Virus record (IMG/VR): IMGVR_UViG_3300021962_000338
Location: 1 to 34,824 of that record
Direction: 5' to 3' (one strand)
From: a virus
DNA: 34,824 bases
A program made the translations under genes and the position numbers. Positions 21,151 to 28,282 of the stretch are shown piece by piece. The notes under the pieces were generated by a model. That model was not told the DNA's origin and did no database searches. It saw nothing but the letters and a program-made list of their open reading frames with translations. The first letter of the stretch is position 1. Each line of letters opens with the position of its first letter.

Positions 21151-21867
21151 TTAAGACTTCATAATGTAGCAAAGAGCATAGTATGGAGGTAAGTTAGCAT
21201 TAGTGCCACTAGAACCTGTTGTACTATTTGCTACCGTGATGCCTGTAGTATTTGAAGCGGTTGTAAGTGTTGCACCAGCTATGGTTGAACCAGCACCGCC
21301 ACCACCTGCAATATTTTGAGTGCCTTGATTCCCAACAAAAACTGTATGATTATGACCTGCGTCTGTTACTGTTGCAGTATGAGTATGAGATACGACAATA
21401 GCATCTGCGCTACCACCAGTTGCGCCTACAGCATAAGTAGATGTAGCACCTACTACAAAACGGTTTCTTAAGTCTGGTGTAGAACTTGAACCATCACATA
21501 ATAACCATCCAGTAGGGATAGTGGCTGAAGAGCCTGACCATAATATAATCATACCAGCTACAAAAGCATTACCCCATGTAGGAGTATTACCTGAACCTGC
21601 TGATACTAATATTTGACCAGACGTGCCTGCTGAACCGTCTAATGTTACACCACCTGTAACTGCTAATGTTCCTGAAGATGTTAAAGTTCCAGCAACTGTA
21701 AAACTGTCACCAGAAGTTCCTGCTTGTTGGTCTTTTAACTGTGCCATTACCGTTCTAATAGCATTGTTTAAGTTAGCAGGTGAACATCCTTCTGCAATAT
21801 TAATATTACTTATATCAGTATTGTCTGATGAGGTTGCTGAATATTCACTAATTTTTGTCTTTGCCAT
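21151..21867 (-). CDS. Phage tail-collar domain (microcystin-dependent-type) fibre protein
   Basis: A 238-aa fibre protein. Residues 100-150 hold the collar signature GMIILWSGSSATIPTGWLLC, then DGSSSTPDLRNRFVVGA, and the end LPPYYALCYIMK is the usual closing strand. An HTHTATVTDAGHNHT segment with alternating His is typical of metal-coordinating fibre tips. The N-terminal part reads as an attachment plus repeats (GTLAVTGGVTLDGSA). It is one base from the gp10-like gene, so it probably builds part of a receptor-binding fibre. Confidence 0.83.
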   Translation of the reverse strand: MAKTKISEYSATSSDNTDISNINIAEGCSPANLNNAIRTVMAQLKDQQAGTSGDSFTVAGTLTSSGTLAVTGGVTLDGSAGTSGQILVSAGSGNTPTWGNAFVAGMIILWSGSSATIPTGWLLCDGSSSTPDLRNRFVVGATSTYAVGATGGSADAIVVSHTHTATVTDAGHNHTVFVGNQGTQNIAGGGGAGSTIAGATLTTASNTTGITVANSTTGSSGTNANLPPYYALCYIMKS

Positions 21868-21870
21868 CTT

Positions 21871-22827
21871 TTATCCTTGTCGTAACCAAATGTCTGTACT
21901 TGGAGAAATATCAGTCCAAGTTTCTGTTCCTGCTGTGATTTCTGTCCATGTATCTGTAGAAGGTGATACTGCTGTCCATGTTTCTGATCCTGCTGATACT
22001 GGTGTCCATGTTTCTGTACCTACTGGTACATCTACCCACTCTTCGCCTAATATTGTGCCTTGAGCGGTTACTGCTCCTATGCCTTCTACATAAGCAAAAC
22101 CTGCTAGTATAGCGTTAGGGCTTACTGTAACAATAGCAAAGGCATCTATATCTGCTACGCCTGATACTACATAACCACCTAATGCTGTGACTGTGGCAAT
22201 TCCTGTGATAGATGCACTATCAAATGTAATTCTATTAGCGTCAGCAGTAACTGTGCCTGTAGCTGTAATACTTGCAGAGTCTGTTCTAGTTCTTTGTGCA
22301 GATGCTGTTACTGTAGCGTTAGCTGTAATAACACCGTTAGCAGAGAATATGCTATTAGCATTTGCTGTAACAGTAGCATTACCTGTGATAGAACCAATAC
22401 CAAACTGTACTCTGTTACCATTAGCAGTAACTGTAGCGTCTGCTGTAATTGCACCACTACCAAATAATGTAGTATTAGCACTAGCACTTACTGTGGCAGT
22501 ACAGTTTACATCTGCTGTAGCATAGATAAATGAGAAACCATCTACGGTTAGGATTGCAGAACATGAGATACTTGCAATACCTGTGCGTTCTCTAATAGCA
22601 CTTGCTGATACTGTTCCTGTGCAGTTTACTACTGCATTACCAAATAGTAGTCTATTGCCACTAGCTGTTACAGTTGCATTGCCTGTAATAGCAGCACTAA
22701 ATGGTAGTATTCTGTAGCCTAGTGCGGTAAGAGTTGCTGTTGCATTTACACTAGCAGAAGCTAGAAGTGTTTGTCCTCCTGCTAAAGAGCTAAATGGGCT
22801 TTGCGAGAATGATGCTATGCCAAACAT
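21871..22827 (-). CDS. Repetitive fibre protein (12 x 20-aa repeats plus Trp repeats)
   Basis: A 318-aa protein. Residues 1-23 form a head (MFGIASFSQSPFSS), residues 24-263 are 12 consecutive units of exactly 20 residues with the consensus SAxITGxATVTAxxNRxxFG, and residues 265-314 are five 10-residue units ending in Trp (TETW, SETW, STDTW). Alternating small and hydrophobic residues suggest a regular beta-solenoid or triple-stranded fibre shaft. It lies between collar-domain and other fibre genes. No enzymatic motif is present. Repeat number could vary between strains and change fibre length. Confidence 0.75.
   Translation of the reverse strand: MFGIASFSQSPFSSLAGGQTLLASASVNATATLTALGYRILPFSAAITGNATVTASGNRLLFGNAVVNCTGTVSASAIRERTGIASISCSAILTVDGFSFIYATADVNCTATVSASANTTLFGSGAITADATVTANGNRVQFGIGSITGNATVTANANSIFSANGVITANATVTASAQRTRTDSASITATGTVTADANRITFDSASITGIATVTALGGYVVSGVADIDAFAIVTVSPNAILAGFAYVEGIGAVTAQGTILGEEWVDVPVGTETWTPVSAGSETWTAVSPSTDTWTEITAGTETWTDISPSTDIWLRQG
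21886..22035 (-). repeat. Five 30-base in-frame tandem repeats (10 aa each)
   Basis: At the end of the fibre protein five units of ten residues end in Trp (for example TAVSPSTDTW, TEITAGTETW). The units are closer to each other than the 20-aa repeats, and alternate between an A/V-GTETW form and an SPSTDTW form, so part of the array probably arose by duplication of a two-unit pair. Possible receptor-contact tip. Confidence 0.82.
22039..22758 (-). repeat. Twelve 60-base in-frame tandem repeats (20 aa each)
   Basis: The repeats encode the consensus SAxITGxATVTAxxNRxxFG inside the fibre gene. The period holds at exactly 60 bases with no insertion or deletion. The repeats have diverged, with typically six to ten conserved positions per unit, so they are not a recent duplication. 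Confidence 0.85.
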
Positions 22828-22837
22828 TTAGTTCTCC

Positions 22838-22996
22838 TTATTCGTCTGCTGGTTCTGGTTGATTTCCTTCTGACAACCACTTTTGATACTCTATAAAATC
22901 CGTGTTAGATGGGTCAAATGGGATACAAGCGTTGTCTGATAATCTTAAAATGCAATTTAATTCTATTCCATTATATTTTTGATATTTTTTATACAT
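22838..22996 (-). CDS. Small tail-fibre-associated protein (52 aa)
   Basis: A frame from ATG 22996 to TAA 22838, not part of any longer gene. It begins MYKKYQKYNGIELNCILR and ends in a motif known from many phage tail-fibre regions, IPFDPSNTDFIEYQKWLSEG followed by NQPEPADE. This NDP-S-TDF-EYxKWLxEGN pattern is typical of small fibre-associated or assembly-type proteins. It sits one base after a carbohydrate-binding fibre gene and ten bases before the repetitive fibre gene. Confidence 0.72.
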   Translation of the reverse strand: MYKKYQKYNGIELNCILRLSDNACIPFDPSNTDFIEYQKWLSEGNQPEPADE

Positions 22997-22997
22997 T

Positions 22998-24122
22998 TTA
23001 TAACTCCGCAGAAGATGTCCAATGCCCTACTGCATAACAAGTTACCCATGCAGACCCTACATTGATATATGCTTGAGCCATTTGAGTTCCTGCATTAATA
23101 AATGTTATTGTAGCATTTCCAGATGCTCCATTTCTTCCGTAAACCCAACTTCCTGATGCACCTGTACTTGCAATATACCCAGTAAATGTTGGAGCAGCTC
23201 GTTTACTAACTTGCATAAATATAGGAACTGATAAATTATTTCCAGAATCAGAAGAACCTTGTAATATATATCTACCTTCATCTGTTACAGTCGCTGGAGC
23301 TGTAAGAACATTATAACTCTTTTCATAGTATCTTTGGCATAACTGAAGTTCTTGACCATACATTCTGCGTTCAAACGGTGTTGCTGTTGTGCCTATTTCT
23401 AGTTGGACACCTGTGATGTAGAAGGTAGCTCCGTTAGTTCCGACTACTGATGTTGCTCCTGTGGCTGAAAAAAAGTTACTTCCTGACCAAGCACTAGCAG
23501 TTCCGCTAAATGTAGAACCAACACCCAAACCAAGGCGAAGTCTAATTCCAGCACCGTTATTTGTAAGCCAAGTGCCAGATGTATCTCCAGAAATAGTAAT
23601 TGTCTTTTGTTCCCAAGTATTTGCAGCAGAAATTGTATAGCTAAATGCATAACTTCTATTTTGCGCACTATTAGTTAATGCACCACCAAATGTTCCAGTT
23701 AGCGAACTACGCACCCAAAATGATAACGTCACTGTTCTAGCATTTGCTGTACCCCAAGCTAAATCAGAAGTATTAAAACCTTCAATTATTTGCTGTAAGA
23801 AATAATAGTCACTAGCGCCAACAGAAGTTGCCGCTGAAGATGTAACTCCTAAATAATTAGTAAAGCCTGCTGGTGGTGTTACACTTCCTGCATTTTGTTG
23901 TACGGTATATCTAGTTGCTACACTAAAAGCAGCCATCCATCTATCTAAAGTATAAATAGCATCAGTAGGTGTTGTGCTAACACTAGCACCATTATTTCTC
24001 TGATCTATTACCATATCCCCATTTATAATACGGTTCTTTAGCCCAAAAGGTGACGCTGCAGCAGTTTGTAGACTACTGTCTGGGAATGTGACTCCATTTG
24101 TGCCGGAAAGCGAAATTGTCAT
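22998..24122 (-). CDS. Tail fibre protein with jelly-roll (carbohydrate-binding type) domain
   Basis: A 374-aa fibre protein. The N-terminus (MTISLSGTNGVTFPDSSLQT) is a short attachment pattern, then GLKNRIINGDMVIDQRNNGA opens a phage fibre domain. The body has WGTANARTVTLSFWVRSSLT and NTWEQKTITISGDTSGTW, the strands of a concanavalin-like or carbohydrate-binding jelly roll, and ends QLEIGTTATPFERRMYGQEL, a familiar closing element. It overlaps the S74 fibre gene by four bases (ATGA). It probably takes part in receptor recognition. Confidence 0.8.
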   Translation of the reverse strand: MTISLSGTNGVTFPDSSLQTAAASPFGLKNRIINGDMVIDQRNNGASVSTTPTDAIYTLDRWMAAFSVATRYTVQQNAGSVTPPAGFTNYLGVTSSAATSVGASDYYFLQQIIEGFNTSDLAWGTANARTVTLSFWVRSSLTGTFGGALTNSAQNRSYAFSYTISAANTWEQKTITISGDTSGTWLTNNGAGIRLRLGLGVGSTFSGTASAWSGSNFFSATGATSVVGTNGATFYITGVQLEIGTTATPFERRMYGQELQLCQRYYEKSYNVLTAPATVTDEGRYILQGSSDSGNNLSVPIFMQVSKRAAPTFTGYIASTGASGSWVYGRNGASGNATITFINAGTQMAQAYINVGSAWVTCYAVGHWTSSAEL

Positions 24123-24913
24123 ACATTAACCTTTGCTTTTAGTTCTGATATGTCTGATTTTAGAGTTTCTATGATTGCTTGTTGTTCTTGAATTGCTGCT
24201 GTTAGAGTAGCTACTAGGAATGATGTGTCTACACCTTGATATTTAGGATTGCCTTCTGCGTCTACAGCATCTTTTTCACCAACTACTGCGTCTGGTACTA
24301 CTGCTTGTAATTCGTGAGCAATAAACCCTTGACCATTTAAACCATCTTGTTTCCATGTATATGTAACAGGTTTAAGTTGTAAAACTTTATCTAAAGCACC
24401 TGTCATAGGTACAATGTTTTCTTTTAGACGATAGTCAGATGATGTTGTATATGAAACAGTTGTAGTTCCATTTTGAGAAACAAATCCAGCTACATTACCA
24501 GCACTATTAATAAAATAAAGATATACGCTACCTGTAGTGGCATAACTTGTTTTTAATGTAAAACCATTATATGTTTGTCCATCAAATAACATACTCATAT
24601 AACCTGCATTTAAAGCTGAAGTAGTATTAATTAATGGTCTACCTACAGAGTCTATACGCATACGTTCAGAACCACCAGTACTAGCAGCTATGGTATCAGC
24701 ATCAGCAAAGAATATGCCTGTATTAGTATCACCAGAGTTAGTTATAGAAGGCGTAGATGCAGAACCGTCTGCAAACTCTATAGTTTGTGCGCCACTTGTA
24801 ACTACAACAGTCCCACTTGTAGCTGGCAATGTTAGCGTAGTTGTGCCTGATACTGCTGGAGAGGATAATGTAACGCTACCAGATGTAGAACCGTTAAGTA
24901 TAAGGTTAGCCAT
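24119..24913 (-). CDS. Tail fibre with C-terminal S74 intramolecular chaperone
   Basis: A 264-aa fibre with an N-terminal repeat-like stalk (SGTTTLTLPATSGTVVVTSG, then SITNSGDTNTGIFF) and a C-terminal peptidase S74 domain (about residues 158-264). The catalytic Ser159-Asp160, Arg162 and Lys164 are seen in SDYRLKENI, followed by LQLKPVTYTW and GQGFIAHELQAVVPDAV, and a final coil (EQQAIIETLKSDISELKAK). S74 domains trimerise the fibre and then cut themselves off. Its start overlaps the XkdW-like gene stop (TAATG). Confidence 0.86.
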   Translation of the reverse strand: MANLILNGSTSGSVTLSSPAVSGTTTLTLPATSGTVVVTSGAQTIEFADGSASTPSITNSGDTNTGIFFADADTIAASTGGSERMRIDSVGRPLINTTSALNAGYMSMLFDGQTYNGFTLKTSYATTGSVYLYFINSAGNVAGFVSQNGTTTVSYTTSSDYRLKENIVPMTGALDKVLQLKPVTYTWKQDGLNGQGFIAHELQAVVPDAVVGEKDAVDAEGNPKYQGVDTSFLVATLTAAIQEQQAIIETLKSDISELKAKVNV

Positions 24914-25074
24914 TATGCCAATTCCTCGTCTGTTGGTTTAGGTAAAGTAGGATGTTCCCATTTAGCTATGTAATCACCTTTACCGTCTGAATTGTTTTGT
25001 AGAATAATAACAGTTAAGAAGTCTTGTTGTGTAAGATTAGGATATAAAGATATAATTTTTTCGTATAATGTCAT
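24913..25074 (-). CDS. XkdW-like small tail protein (53 aa)
   Basis: A frame from ATG 25074 to TAA 24913 with TAATG overlaps to both neighbours. The sequence MTLYEKIISLYPNLTQQDF, then ILQNNSDGKGDYIAKWEHP and LPKPTDEELA, matches the XkdW family of small phage tail proteins (LY-x-x-YP, DF, D-G-x-YI-x-KW, PT-x-x-EL). Such proteins appear beside fibre genes and may help assembly; their exact role is unknown. Confidence 0.8.
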   Translation of the reverse strand: MTLYEKIISLYPNLTQQDFLTVIILQNNSDGKGDYIAKWEHPTLPKPTDEELA

Positions 25075-25634
25075 TATGCACTCCTAATTAATGCGCCATC
25101 AAACCAAGTATGACTTTCACTTGCAAGTAAAGCTGAACCTGTAGACATATATCCATAAATTTCAATATAGTCAGTAGAACCATTGCAATAAACAATACCA
25201 CTTACTCCAATGCCATTTAAAGAAGAAGCTCCTCCTTGAACTTGCTGTTTATATGCTGTTCCATTTTTGTATATTACCGCTACAAAAACATTTTGATTAG
25301 TTGTTGTATAAAGCCCTGAATTAATTTGATAATATCCAGCTACAGTTGGAGTAAAACGACTAGATGCAAAATTGCTATTTGTGTCCCAAAGCTCTGTTGT
25401 AAATGTAATTTTTGTAAAAGTTGTACTAGACAATGTTTGTGCTGAACTTTGCCATGCACTAAACGCTGGTGCTGCTGTAGCACCTACAGTAAAACCTTTA
25501 GCAAAGGCTACGTTTTGTGATGTATCTATAGTAAGAGCTGTAGTTCCGCTATTAGTTTGTAATACTAAAGACCCACTATTGTCAGGCTGTATAACTACTC
25601 CATTAGTGGTAGTTGCGTTTATAATTGTACTCAT
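25074..25634 (-). CDS. Tail fibre with C1q/TNF-like domain
   Basis: A 186-aa protein from ATG 25634 (ATGA overlap with the upstream gene; an earlier start at 25646 is less likely). The N-terminus has fibre-like repeats (GVVIQPDNSGSLVLQTNSGT). Residues 60-186 resemble a C1q-like jelly roll: AFSAWQSSAQTLSSTTFTKI, FTPTVAGYYQINSGLY, VAVIYKNGTAYK and a closing HTWFDGALI. C1q-like heads in phages form trimeric receptor-binding tips. It is coupled to the structural gene upstream and to the XkdW-like gene downstream. Confidence 0.74.
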   Translation of the reverse strand: MSTIINATTTNGVVIQPDNSGSLVLQTNSGTTALTIDTSQNVAFAKGFTVGATAAPAFSAWQSSAQTLSSTTFTKITFTTELWDTNSNFASSRFTPTVAGYYQINSGLYTTTNQNVFVAVIYKNGTAYKQQVQGGASSLNGIGVSGIVYCNGSTDYIEIYGYMSTGSALLASESHTWFDGALIRSA

Positions 25635-26122
25635 ATAATCACCCATCTTGATGTGCTTGGAACTGTAACTGTGACACTTCCAGAAATTGTGATGTCCCCA
25701 GCTTCTACAGAGTTATATCCTGTAGGGAATGTGTAAGATGTACCTATCGTTCCGTTATTAACATTAAGTCCGTTACTAGCAGCAAACTGTGGTGCATAAG
25801 CATCACCATTAGCATCTTGGTATGTAGCTTTTTCAGCAGGATAAGTAACAAATACATTCTTTGTACCTGCACTAAAGTTTACCAAAGAACCACTATTGCT
25901 AGATTCTAATACAGTATCACGAGATAAAGTAGTGCCTGAAGATGTGTAAGTGCCTAGACCTACTTCCCATTCTGCACCACCTACGATAGCGTAATAAGTA
26001 GTATTACCGTTACCGATAACAGAGAATGATTGAAAGCCAGTAACTGCACCACCAAGCGTAATAGTGCCTGTGCCTGTGGTGGTAGAAGTCTCTTGGACAC
26101 GATCTTTAACAACTAATGCCAT
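25631..26122 (-). CDS. Conserved phage structural/fibre-base protein
   Basis: A 163-aa protein starting MALVVKDRVQETSTTTGTGT, followed by AVTGFQSFSVIGNGNTTYYA, EWEVGLGTYTSSGTTLSRDT and GTKNVFVTYPAEKATY. This exact order of motifs recurs in many phage tail regions, as a fibre-base or appendage protein. The last 50 residues (NGLNVNNGTIGTSYTFPTGY) look like a fibre connector. It starts the fibre string in transcription order, nine bases after the homing endonuclease. Confidence 0.76.
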   Translation of the reverse strand: MALVVKDRVQETSTTTGTGTITLGGAVTGFQSFSVIGNGNTTYYAIVGGAEWEVGLGTYTSSGTTLSRDTVLESSNSGSLVNFSAGTKNVFVTYPAEKATYQDANGDAYAPQFAASNGLNVNNGTIGTSYTFPTGYNSVEAGDITISGSVTVTVPSTSRWVII

Positions 26123-26130
26123 TTATGTTC

Positions 26131-26775
26131 CTATAAAGTTGTTGATTTAATATTATGAGAGCCACATTCACAGCATACAAATACTTGATGCTTTCCATGT
26201 TTCCCATGTCTTAATTGTAAATTTTCTATTCTATTGTCTTGAGTATCACCATTGATATGATGTACTGTTTCATTTTTTGTTAAAGGTCTTTTTAGATGCT
26301 GTGCCATAACCAATCTATGCTCTAATATATATCCGTTAGATATTGCCATAGATGAATATGGATTGTTTTTTGTTATAGATACAAAAACATATCCGCTTTG
26401 AACGTGTTTACCACCTTGCCAAGCATGATGTCTTTCACCTCTTCTCATTCCGCAATCAATACCATTAAATTGCAATAGTCTTGATATTCCTTTTTGTGAA
26501 GTATGAAATTTTGCTGCTATTTTTTCTTGACTTAATCCACCTTTATACAAGTCAATAACTGTTTTAGTGAACTTATCATCAAATATTTTATTTTTATTTC
26601 CTTGTTTTCTACGTTCTATTTTATGACCTTTAAGAACATTTCTTATAGTTACAAAATTAACGTTAAACAATTTACCTACAGCTTCTAAACTTAAACCTTC
26701 TTTGTATTTATCTATGACCTTTAATTCATCATCATAAGATAATTTGCAATTGTGATGCCTTTTTTCTTGATACAT
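26131..26775 (-). CDS. Free-standing HNH homing endonuclease with two helix-turn-helix segments
   Basis: A 214-aa protein with two similar helix-turn-helix stretches (residues 14-50 and 66-105: KYKEGLSLEAVGKLFNVNFV and LYKGGLSQEKIAAKFHTSQK), then an HNH_3 nuclease: GYILEHRLVMAQHL (148-161), VHHINGDTQDNRIENLQL (171-188) and a final CCECG. HNH_3 enzymes of this kind are mobile genes in phages. It sits between structural genes and breaks no ORF, and the neighbouring structural genes keep their packing. Its start is part of an RNA hairpin (see 26774-26806). Confidence 0.88.
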   Translation of the reverse strand: MYQEKRHHNCKLSYDDELKVIDKYKEGLSLEAVGKLFNVNFVTIRNVLKGHKIERRKQGNKNKIFDDKFTKTVIDLYKGGLSQEKIAAKFHTSQKGISRLLQFNGIDCGMRRGERHHAWQGGKHVQSGYVFVSITKNNPYSSMAISNGYILEHRLVMAQHLKRPLTKNETVHHINGDTQDNRIENLQLRHGKHGKHQVFVCCECGSHNIKSTTL

Positions 26776-26806
26776 AACGGATTCCTCATTATAAAGTTTC
26801 CGTTAT
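26774..26806 (-). promoter_or_regulatory. Hairpin that would cover the homing-endonuclease start
   Basis: On the minus strand ATAACGGA and TCCGTTAT form a perfect eight-pair stem with a 17-base loop (AACTTTATAATGAGGAA). The GAGGA ribosome site lies at the loop side next to the stem, and the first two bases of the start codon (26773-26775) are in the stem. The same stretch contains TATAAT, which may be a -10 box. Such structures lower translation of free-standing homing endonucleases from read-through messages in T4-like phages; here that is inferred. Confidence 0.62.
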
Positions 26807-26815
26807 TATATCACA

Positions 26816-27208
26816 CTAACTCAACGTGACACTTAAATTTCCTGAACTTATCTTAAAGATGTCACCAGTATCAATTGTTTTAGATGTATCTAATGGTGTA
26901 TGGTAAAGTAAGTTACCAGATGTAGAAGCATCATTGATACCAATCCAACCAACTGTTCCCCATGAAGCTGTTGCTGTTGGGAATGTAACGTCAGCATTGT
27001 TTGTAGATGCACCATCTGAAGGTGCTCCAAATGTAACTGCTGTTCTGGCATAACTTGTGCCAGATGTACTTACTTCTGTACCACTACCTGCGTCTGTAGG
27101 GTTTGAAGTCCATAGTGATACATAAACTGTTGTTGGTGATGTATATGATGTGTTGCGTAGAGTTGCATTTATAAGTGCGTTCTCTAAATAATTACTCATT
27201 TCTGCCAT
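26816..27208 (-). CDS. Conserved phage structural protein (130 aa)
   Basis: A 130-aa protein starting MAEMSNYLENALINATLRNT, then YVSLWTSNPTDAGSGTEVST and VTFPTATASWGTVGWIGIND, ending with a strand pattern KTIDTGDIFKISSGNLSVTL. The motif order is common for phage fibre-base or head-tail accessory proteins of about this size. AAGGA is seven bases before ATG 27208; an in-frame ATG at 27199 is possible. It lies upstream of the homing gene and downstream of the adaptor gene. Confidence 0.75.
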   Translation of the reverse strand: MAEMSNYLENALINATLRNTSYTSPTTVYVSLWTSNPTDAGSGTEVSTSGTSYARTAVTFGAPSDGASTNNADVTFPTATASWGTVGWIGINDASTSGNLLYHTPLDTSKTIDTGDIFKISSGNLSVTLS

Positions 27209-27217
27209 GATTTTTCC

Positions 27218-27829
27218 TTATGCTGTTGTAATTGAAAGATTGCCAGTGTACTCACTAGAATCATCTGCTGCTGTTAATGAATTTACACCTCTATCGTATA
27301 ATGCAGCCCAAGTTTGCACTCTTGCGTCATTCATAAGATATGGTTCTGCCTCACCTAATGTTGCGTATAACAATAAATCTTGGCAATTAGCTAAAAATAC
27401 ATTAGATGAAACTGATGAGCTTAAATATGGCGGTGCTGCATAATAAAGCATATTTAATGTGTATGTTGAATCTGGAATAGGTGCAAATTGAAATTCTGCT
27501 GCTAATACTGTATATTTTGTAGGTACGCCTGATTCTGTTGTTCTGGCGTTAGTAAAGAAACTTGGATTGCTTAAATATTCAATAGTAGATACAGGTGTGG
27601 TTTGCAAATATAATCCACGCATAGCCAAAAAGTCACTAGGGAGTGCAACTGTTTTATCACCAGCTGTTGTGGTAGTAGTAACAACTTTAAGCATAAATCT
27701 TGCACGAAGATCACGTCTTAATCTATTTTCTGCTAATTGAATAAAATCTGGGATTTGTGTTGTTAAATCACTACGAGCCAAGTAATCAGCTACTGTAGCT
27801 TTTAGGTCTGTGTAATTAGTAAATGCCAT
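27218..27829 (-). CDS. Head-tail adaptor (P22 gp4-like) protein
   Basis: A 203-aa protein with the features of the gp4-type adaptor that docks below the portal: helical start YTDLKATVADYLARSD, then IPDFIQLAENRLRRDLRARF (residues 26-45), a beta hairpin KTVALPSDFLAMRGLYL and a C-terminal helix QDLLLYATLGEAEPYLM. The FI-x-LAE-x-R-x-R-x-LR motif is typical. It is coupled to the 102-aa gene upstream (stop/start overlap). Confidence 0.78.
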   Translation of the reverse strand: MAFTNYTDLKATVADYLARSDLTTQIPDFIQLAENRLRRDLRARFMLKVVTTTTTAGDKTVALPSDFLAMRGLYLQTTPVSTIEYLSNPSFFTNARTTESGVPTKYTVLAAEFQFAPIPDSTYTLNMLYYAAPPYLSSSVSSNVFLANCQDLLLYATLGEAEPYLMNDARVQTWAALYDRGVNSLTAADDSSEYTGNLSITTA

Positions 27830-28137
27830 TATACTGTGCCTTCTCGTGTTCTAAACACTTTGTTATCTGGGTCATTAAGAAATTTTCTAAATGCTTTTTG
27901 GTCTATGACATGGAATCCACGCACAATACCTCTTTTGTTTAATTCGTCAAAGACAGTCATAGGAATACTAGCTATCTTGTTATCAAATATATCATCACCC
28001 CAACGAGTGTGTTTATCTGTATGTTTTCTTTGGTTGTAATTACTATCTATAATATCTGTAATGTCTTGTTTAGTTTCAATAACTAAACCACTATCAGTAT
28101 CATGAACAACGCTTGTTCTAAATGTTATTGGTTTCAT
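27829..28137 (-). CDS. Hypothetical 102-aa head-associated protein
   Basis: A 102-aa protein starting MKPITFRTSVVHDTDSGLVI. The C-terminal part IPMTVFDELNKRGIVRGFHV, then DQKAFRKFLNDPDNKVFRTR, is conserved-looking. Its place between the capsid gene and the adaptor suggests a head-completion role; I recognise no family. An AAAAGG site lies before the start. It is the first gene beyond the capsid terminator, so its expression would depend on read-through or an unseen promoter. Confidence 0.62.
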   Translation of the reverse strand: MKPITFRTSVVHDTDSGLVIETKQDITDIIDSNYNQRKHTDKHTRWGDDIFDNKIASIPMTVFDELNKRGIVRGFHVIDQKAFRKFLNDPDNKVFRTREGTV

Positions 28138-28203
28138 TCATTTGCCTTTTGCCTGTGAATTGAGTGAAAACAACTTTTACAGACAAGTGTATTAAAATGT
28201 CAC

Positions 28204-28247
28204 TATAAAAAGAATAACAGAGGTGTAGGCATGACCTATCACCTCTG
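28204..28247 (-). terminator. Rho-independent terminator after the capsid gene
   Basis: CAGAGGTG and CACCTCTG form a perfect eight-pair stem; four more pairs (TAGG/CCTA) follow after one bulge, with the loop CATGA. Read on the minus strand the stem is followed by the U-rich TTATTCTTTTTATAG. It stands 36 bases after the capsid stop, before the adaptor and tail genes. This would leave capsid message in excess over downstream structural genes. Confidence 0.88.
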
Positions 28248-28282
28248 CACTCAATAATGGATAAAGTTCCATTAAACCTTTA

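Noticed and set aside
22039-22758. CRISPR-like periodic array
   Set aside because: The 60-base periodicity is in-frame protein repeat with diverged units and no conserved repeat/spacer division.
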